Shown one piece after another: positions 58,201 to 64,000 of a stretch of DNA of 64,000 nucleotides. Each line of letters begins with the position of its first letter. The first letter of the stretch is position 1. The DNA is taken from the NCBI GenBank assembly GCA_016802295.1, contig JAESIW010000122.1:248001-312000 (forward strand), written 5' to 3'. The position numbers were made by a program, and so were the translations under genes. The DNA comes from Brachionus rotundiformis (Eukaryota; Rotifera; Eurotatoria; Ploima; Brachionidae). The notes beneath the pieces are model-generated. The model made no database searches and had not been told where the DNA came from. It was given only the letters and a program-made list of their open reading frames with translations.

Positions 58201-58602
58201 AAATTATCTTTAAAAAGGAGAAATCGGATTTAAAACGGAGCAGATTTAACATTGTAGAGAGATACAAAAAGTCTAAATTGAGACAAAAAGATGACAAAGA
58301 ATTGCTTAGAACGCTGCATAGCATACCAGTGGAGGACTGGGGCATTGAAGAAGTATGCCTGTGGCTGGAGAGCCTGAATCTGAGCGAGTACAAGGACTCG
58401 TTCATGAGGCATGATATACGCGGCACCGAGATACGAAATCTCGAGCGACGCGACCTCAGAGTAAATAATTAATTGTTAATTTAAAATTTAATAATTTTTT
58501 ACACAGGAACTGGGCATTGTAAAAGTTGGCCATTTGAAGCGAATCCTCAACGCTGCCAAGGAAATACCGAAGCGCATTGCCATCGAAAAAAAAAGTGTCT
58601 GA
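52235..58602 (+). CDS. type II diacylglycerol kinase (delta/eta class)
   Basis: Twelve exons (52235-52288, 52340-52457, 52515-52753, 52808-53070, 53659-53767, 54304-55774, 56281-56430, 56482-56575, 56639-57545, 57624-57734, 58218-58460, 58507-58602) join in frame to 1284 residues. The enzyme phosphorylates diacylglycerol to phosphatidate. Order: two C1 zinc domains (about 25-76, 99-150), DAGKc (about 185-310, LVVFINSKSGDNQG, GGDGSVGW, GTGNDLARVLGWGS), a Ser-rich insert of ~450 residues, DAGKa (about 842-1000, MNNYFGIGIDAKLCLDFHM), and a C-terminal SAM domain (about 1212-1275, WGIEEVCLWLESL). Type II DGKs normally begin with a PH domain. Here only its last helix (MDDWIQALTNAS) is visible, so upstream exons are missing or not recognised. 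The intron sizes at 53071-53658 and 53768-54303 are unusually large for this window. Confidence 0.95.
57580..57623 (+). repeat. TTAA-type microsatellite in DGK intron
   Basis: A run of ATTA/TTAA units (about 57580-57620) fills most of the 78-bp intron before exon 10, ending at the acceptor AAG. Another AAT-type microsatellite lies at about 55907-55928 in intron 6. Confidence 0.8.
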
Positions 58603-58604
58603 TA

Positions 58605-59700
58605 CAATTTTATATAATTAATTTATTTAATTTCTTCAAATAAAAATATATTCTAATTAATACCATTTTAATTTATTAAATCCAATTTCCGCTTAAGAAT
58701 ATCAGCTTAAATGTCTTAGTCAATTTAGCGCAAATATGGGCCCTGAATAATGCCAATTTATTTCATAAAAATAATCAATTATTATTCTATATTCTCTAAT
58801 AATGATTGTTTATCATTTATATTAATTAATATATAAAAAATTTCTCAAAATGGTCTGTAAAAGGCGTCAATTTGAGCAGCTATTAATTATCAAAAGCCAT
58901 AAACCAATAAATATTTTCTTTATTATTATAATTTTAAATATTTTATTATATTTTTTTTTAAAATAAAGAAATTAAAATATCAAATTTCAAGATAATTTTA
59001 AATTAAGCTATTATTTTTTATATTTTATCAGTAAATTTTGTTTTAAGAGTCAATTGTTTGAGAGACACAGGCTCTAGTTCGGAGATACTTGCTCATTGGC
59101 AAATTAATTCAAGTACACATTTTATCAAGATTAATTAATTAGAGCCCGATTCCGCTGCATCTCAATCATGATAGCACGAAATCTATGCACAGATAAATCT
59201 TTCTTTTTTTTTTTTATTTTTAATTTTATTTTCTTAACCAAATTTGCCTTCTAAACTTGGATTTCCTGAATTCAATTCAGCTTCTCTGAGGATATGCCAG
59301 CAAATCAATTAGAGCTAATTTTCTGCTTTTTAAACAACTTGTGTTTATTTGACAGATTAGGAATACCATGCTATGCCATGCCATACCAATTAGAAAGAGA
59401 AAAAAAATTTTCTTTTTTTTTTTAATTTAGTATCTCTATGGTTCAGACTAATTGAGCTTTCTTTCAGCAACAATTACAGAATAGTTTATTTATTTATATT
59501 CAATCAATCAATAAGCCAAATTTGATAATATTTATAAAATGCGGACTAATACTTAGCTCTACAAAGTTAAGTTTGATTTTTGCTGAACTAGTTTTTCTCT
59601 ACTGAGCTCTCTCTTTTTTGTTCAAATATGTGTGTTTCTAAGCACTTAATCGGGTCAGTTTCGACAAGCTTATTGATTGAATTAAACTAATTTTCCGCAA
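58605..59700. other. intergenic region
   Basis: I see no gene between DGK and the guanylyl cyclase gene. Confidence 0.5.
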
Positions 59701-59716
59701 ATTTATAGATGAAAAT

Positions 59717-62700
59717 ATGAGTGTTAAATTGGTAGTTTTCTTATGCGTATTTGTGGTAGGCGCCAAGTGCAGCGTGCCGGTAAATATCCTGCTTTTGTTG
59801 CCGGACGATGATGCGTACAAGTTTAGCCAGTCCAAAGTGATGGCATCGCTCAGCTTGGCCATCAGCGATCTCAAGAGCAAGCCATACGGCTCCCAGTTCA
59901 GCATAGACATCATATCTGACACTTGTGACTGCACGGGCATCAAGGCCCCCATAAACGCCATGGAGAACATATTTGGCAAGCGCAACCACTCTAAGCACTT
60001 TCAGGCCGTGTTCGGGCCCATGTGTGACTAGTAATTTAATTAGATATTCTTTTATTAAAATTAGTAGAATAAGTTAATAAATTTTGATATTGATTTATGA
60101 GTTTTTTTTCATTTCTACAATTGTAGTTACTTGTAAAGCTACGCTACGCTGCGCCAGTCGGACAATATAGGTGCTTCTGGATGAATTTTTTTGGTATTCA
60201 ACACTATGTAAAATAATTTTAAATTATGAAATTAAGAACTAGTTCCAACTTGGTAAAAAAAGGTACCAAGAAAGGAGCCTTATGCTTCAGAAGGAGTTAA
60301 TAAAGATTTATTCATTTTTTTGACCAGAAGTCACCATCTGTCATTGAGTAAAGCATCTTTTGTTATCTAATGTTATTTGATTTATCACCAATAGAACATA
60401 AAAGGTCCAAACAGAAAAAAAATATGCGTACTTTAAGTACCATTTTTTTTTGAATGTTAGATTTGTTGTTTTGTATTGACTAAAGTCATAAAGATAAGTA
60501 TACCATACTGGATAGGGTTTATTTAGCTATTGCAAGAAGGTAGTGGAGGGCGGAAAGTTAAGATGTGATTACAAGAGATCTGGTAATCTCTAAACCTTGG
60601 TTTTTGGGAAAAAAATGCTAAATTTATTTAATTTTTGTTTGGAATAATAAAACCAATCTTGGTAGAATAGAAAAGTTGGTGGCTTTTTTTAGGATACTAA
60701 AAGGTAAAATGAAAATTTTTTTACCATGTTGGCAATGTCAAAGTAAACAAATGATTAAATTTATTTAAAATATCAAAATTATCAAAATTTATTTTTTTAT
60801 TTTAATAAAAAAAATAAAATTTTATATCAGCCTGTTATTAATTTTTTGACAAGCTCATTGGCACCAGTGGCGCGATATGCTCCCTTTTGGAATGTTGCAG
60901 TGATAACTGTTGGCGCGCTTGCCCAAGACTTTCGCAAGAACAAACACACCGAATACAGCACATTGACCAACATTGGCGCAACCATGTACTGGCTGGATAA
61001 GTTCGTGATCAAATTGTTCAATTATTTCAATTGGAAACAGGTAATATTCTTGTTCGACAAAGATCATCAAGAGCAGATAACAAATTTCAATTGCTATCTA
61101 ACAATGGCCAGCTTGAAGGCGGCACTGCTCAACTCGCAGATAACTGTGGACTACAAGATAAGAGAAAAGCAAGACCGAAGACCTGTGGATACCATTTTGA
61201 TTGACTATGTTGGCAATAAGTTCAGTGTGGTGCTTTTGTGTGGCTCAACTGATTTTGTGACTGATATAATGCTCGCCGCAAACCGGCTTGGCTTCAACAA
61301 TGGCGAGTATGTGTTCATCAATTTTGACCTGTATGCTCAGATGCATTCCGAGGACCGTCTGCTCCGGCCTTGGAAACTGCTCGAAAACAAATCTCTAATT
61401 GAAGAAAACTCGACCAAACAGGCCTTTGAAAGCTTGCTCACTGTCACTCTCAAAATGGACAGCAAATTTCAGCATTTTAGAAGCCGTTTGGTGGAATACA
61501 GCCACATATTTACCAACGAGAGTGAAGTGAATTATTTTCTTGCATCGTTCTATGACGCCATGCACATTTACATAAATGCTTTGGACAAAAATTTGGCAAA
61601 TAACCTCGATTTAAATGATATTAAATCAGTGTTGGATAACATGTGGAACCAAGAGTTTGATGGTGTGACAGGACGAGTGATGATAGACTCATATGGAGAG
61701 AGGATTGGCACATTTGCGCTATATGACATGAACCCAAATGGCTCTGGATTCGATTTGGTAATGTGGTCCGAGCTTTACAATTATACAGATATTAGCCTCA
61801 TTTATGACAATAAAAATAGACCTCTGTACTGGAAAGGCTTTTCGAATGGCAATTTTACCGATTCGCCAAAGTGCGGCTACAACAATGCCAAATGTCCAGT
61901 CAAACGTAAGATAAGCAATAATTAAATAATAATAAAATTTTGCCTCTTCTTTCTAATTAAATTCTAAAATAATTTTTATATTTTTTAATTTAACTAATTA
62001 AAAAAATAAATTATATATAATATATTTTGAAGAACCATTGCCCTATTGGACATGGCTGCTTATATCAATGGGAGTACTGATGGTTATCATGATGATAATA
62101 GGTATTGTGCTGTACAGACGTGCCAAATTCGAGGCTGCTTTAAAGGCTATGAACTGGCTGATTAAATGGGAAGATGTGAGTGCATCGATGCTTTCGGATG
62201 AAAGAAAAAAGCCCAATGGCAAAAAGAAAAAGTCTTTGCTGAACAATAACGAGAAATCGAATGACCAAGAAGGAGTATCCCTAGCTTCAATTGACTTGAA
62301 TTTATCCAATGCCAGAACAGTGGTTTACAAAGTAATATTTATTTTAAATAAATTTTTTTTTTGGCTTAAATTGGCTTTTACCTGCAGAGGAATTGGTGTT
62401 TTATAAAAAAAATAAACAAGTCAAAAATAGAGATTACCAGATCACTGCTTCTTGAAGTCAAACGCCTCAAGGATCTTCAAAATGATCATATCACGCGCTT
62501 TATTGGCATCTGCCTGCATCCAAATAGACAATACATATTTACTGAATATTGCCAAAAAGGAAGTCTCCAAGTAATCAAAACAAAAAGTTATTTAAGATTA
62601 AATTGAGTTCTAATTTTGCCAAGGACTTGTTGGAAAATCAACAAATTGAGCTTGAACAAACATTTAAGCATCATTTAATTCATGATATACTCAAAGGAAT

Positions 62701-64000
62701 GCTGTTTATACACAGCTCGGAGATAAAGTCTCACGGAAATTTGACCAGTGCCAATTGTGTCGTAGATAGTCGTTTCACTCTTAAGATAACTGATTTTGGC
62801 TTGCCGCTCATTCAATGGTCAGAGATAAATAATGAAAATGAATTTTATAAAAGTAATTAAAGACTTGTTATAATTTTATTCCATTAGATGAAAAAAGATA
62901 TTTAATTGTATTCAATTATTAATTTTAGCTTGGAAAGTTATTTAAGAAAATTTTAATTTTGATTGATCTTTGTCAAATGGCAAAATAATTAAAAATATTT
63001 AATTATTCATCTAATCTAATTTGAAAAAACTTATTTTTCAAATTTACTTAATCTTTATAAAATAATTTAATTAAATTTTGATATAAAAAAAAATCAATTA
63101 AAAAAGCTTGTTAAAATAAATTGGTCAAGTATGGACAATAGAAGGAATTTTTTGAACAAAAATTATCAAACATTAACTAACTTTATTAGAATATAGATAA
63201 TAAAAGATAAAATAGTCAGAATTAATTACTTATTTCTATTAGAGCAATTGTGGAAAGCGCCAGAGCATCAATTTGGCTTTACAAGTGGTCTGTTTCAGAA
63301 TTTGGGCAGCCAAAAGGGCGACGTGTACAGTTTTGCCATAATAGTTCAAGAAATTTTCTACCGTAGAGGTGTTTTTTATCTCACAGACGAAGACAAAGAT
63401 ATGAATTTTTCACACTTTATGAACGACCACTCGAACACGGGCCAAATGTGTCCAATAACCTACTACGATATTTGCCAAAGAGTCAAGTCTGGACTAAGAC
63501 CGTCTCTGGAAAATGGTATATGTTCCAAGGAAATAATTGATCTGCTCAAAAAGTGCTGGTCAGATAATGTACAAGAAAGGCCTGATTTTACAATCATAAG
63601 AGATATGATGAGAAAGACAATTAAGTATTAGAATTAATTAAAAATAAGTAATCATTTGTTTTTATAAAATTTATTTTTAAAGAATTTCTGGTAACATTTT
63701 GGACAATTTGCTGAATCGTATGGAGAAATATGCCAACAACTTGGAAGATTTGGTCAAGGAAAGAACAGAGGCATGTGAAAATGAGCGTAAAAGAGCCGAA
63801 GAACTGCTTTACAGGCTACTGCCGACAACTGTGGCTGCACAGCTGATGAAGGGCAATGAAGTTAAGGCCGAGTCATTCAGCAGTGTTACCATATACTTCA
63901 GTGACATTTGTGGTTTTACCAAAATATCGGCCGAGAGCACTCCAATGCAAGTTGTTCAATTGCTCAATGGTCTGTACACATTATTTGACTCGATAATTGA
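59717..64000 (+). CDS. receptor (membrane) guanylyl cyclase, 3' end beyond the window
   Basis: Seven exons (59717-60030, 60854-61905, 62033-62331, 62388-62570, 62624-62852, 63243-63624, 63683-window end), all joining in frame, give about 925 residues before the edge. A signal peptide (VVFLCVFVVGAKC) is followed by an extracellular ligand-binding domain of the natriuretic-peptide-receptor type (AVFGPMCDYSLAPVARYAPFWNVAVITVGA). Next come a single transmembrane helix (LLISMGVLMVIMMIIGIVL, about residue 461) and a kinase-homology domain. There the HRD motif is replaced by HGN, so the kinase is predicted inactive, as usual for this family, although DFG is kept. After that are a dimerisation coiled coil (MEKYANNLEDLVKERT) and the start of the cyclase domain (SSVTIYFSDICGFTKISA). 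It makes cGMP at the plasma membrane. Confidence 0.93.

Overview
This is eukaryotic, clearly metazoan nuclear DNA. It is very AT-rich (intergenic sequence is mostly A/T runs) and has densely packed genes on both strands. Most GT-AG introns are only about 50-70 bp. Gene content points to an invertebrate. A ceramide phosphoethanolamine synthase, a stand-alone peptidyl-alpha-hydroxyglycine lyase and a jockey-like non-LTR retrotransposon together suggest an arthropod with a small genome (mite-like, for instance). That placement is an inference and no species is claimed.

Layout. 1-9 kb: CPES-like gene, a dispersed-repeat copy (copy 1), tRNA-Gly(GCC), and a fatty acid transport protein/acyl-CoA synthetase. 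9-12 kb: a ~115-bp direct duplication and a degraded minus-strand non-LTR retrotransposon split by a foldback/MITE-like insertion. 12-20 kb: AKT kinase (minus), repeat copy 2 (inverted), an intronless glucocerebrosidase, a patchwork segment containing an exact copy of part of that gene, and repeat copy 3. 20-26 kb: TMA7, NACHO/TMEM35-like chaperone, a secreted EGF-repeat protein, a tyrosylprotein-sulfotransferase-like gene and PAL. 28-31 kb: a class A GPCR and a Shaw/Kv3-like K+ channel. 31.9-36.2 kb: mitochondrial ribosomal protein mL65 (MRPS30) and an unknown tandem-repeat protein, with a ~1.5 kb near-identical tandem duplication interrupted by a 316-N gap. 36.5-45 kb: TRAPPC13, a C16orf89/DUF4735 homolog and TEX10/IPI1. 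TEX10 is flanked by two members of a small repeat-protein family in opposite orientations. 46-48 kb: BTBD9, intronless and GC-richer. 48.9-49.2 kb: a tRNA-derived SINE. 50.6-51.4 kb: an EF-hand protein with a poly-lysine tail. 52.2-58.6 kb: a type II diacylglycerol kinase (delta/eta) with C1, split catalytic and SAM domains. 59.7 kb to the end: a receptor guanylyl cyclase cut off inside its cyclase domain.

The genes form no operon-like pathway. Two loose themes are sphingolipid metabolism (CPES, glucocerebrosidase) and neuro-endocrine signalling (PAL, TPST, GPCR, NACHO, Kv, receptor cyclase, DGK, AKT). Exon joins were made by hand from GT-AG sites and reading-frame continuity. Where every junction keeps frame (FATP, AKT, TMA7, NACHO, GPCR, Kv, DUF4735, DGK, guanylyl cyclase) they are reliable. 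CPES, EGF, PAL, TEX10 and TRAPPC13 carry some uncertain junctions. The most unusual parts of the window are the mosaic at 17.7-19.35 kb, the mL65/repeat-protein duplication, and the two lineage-specific repeat-protein genes.
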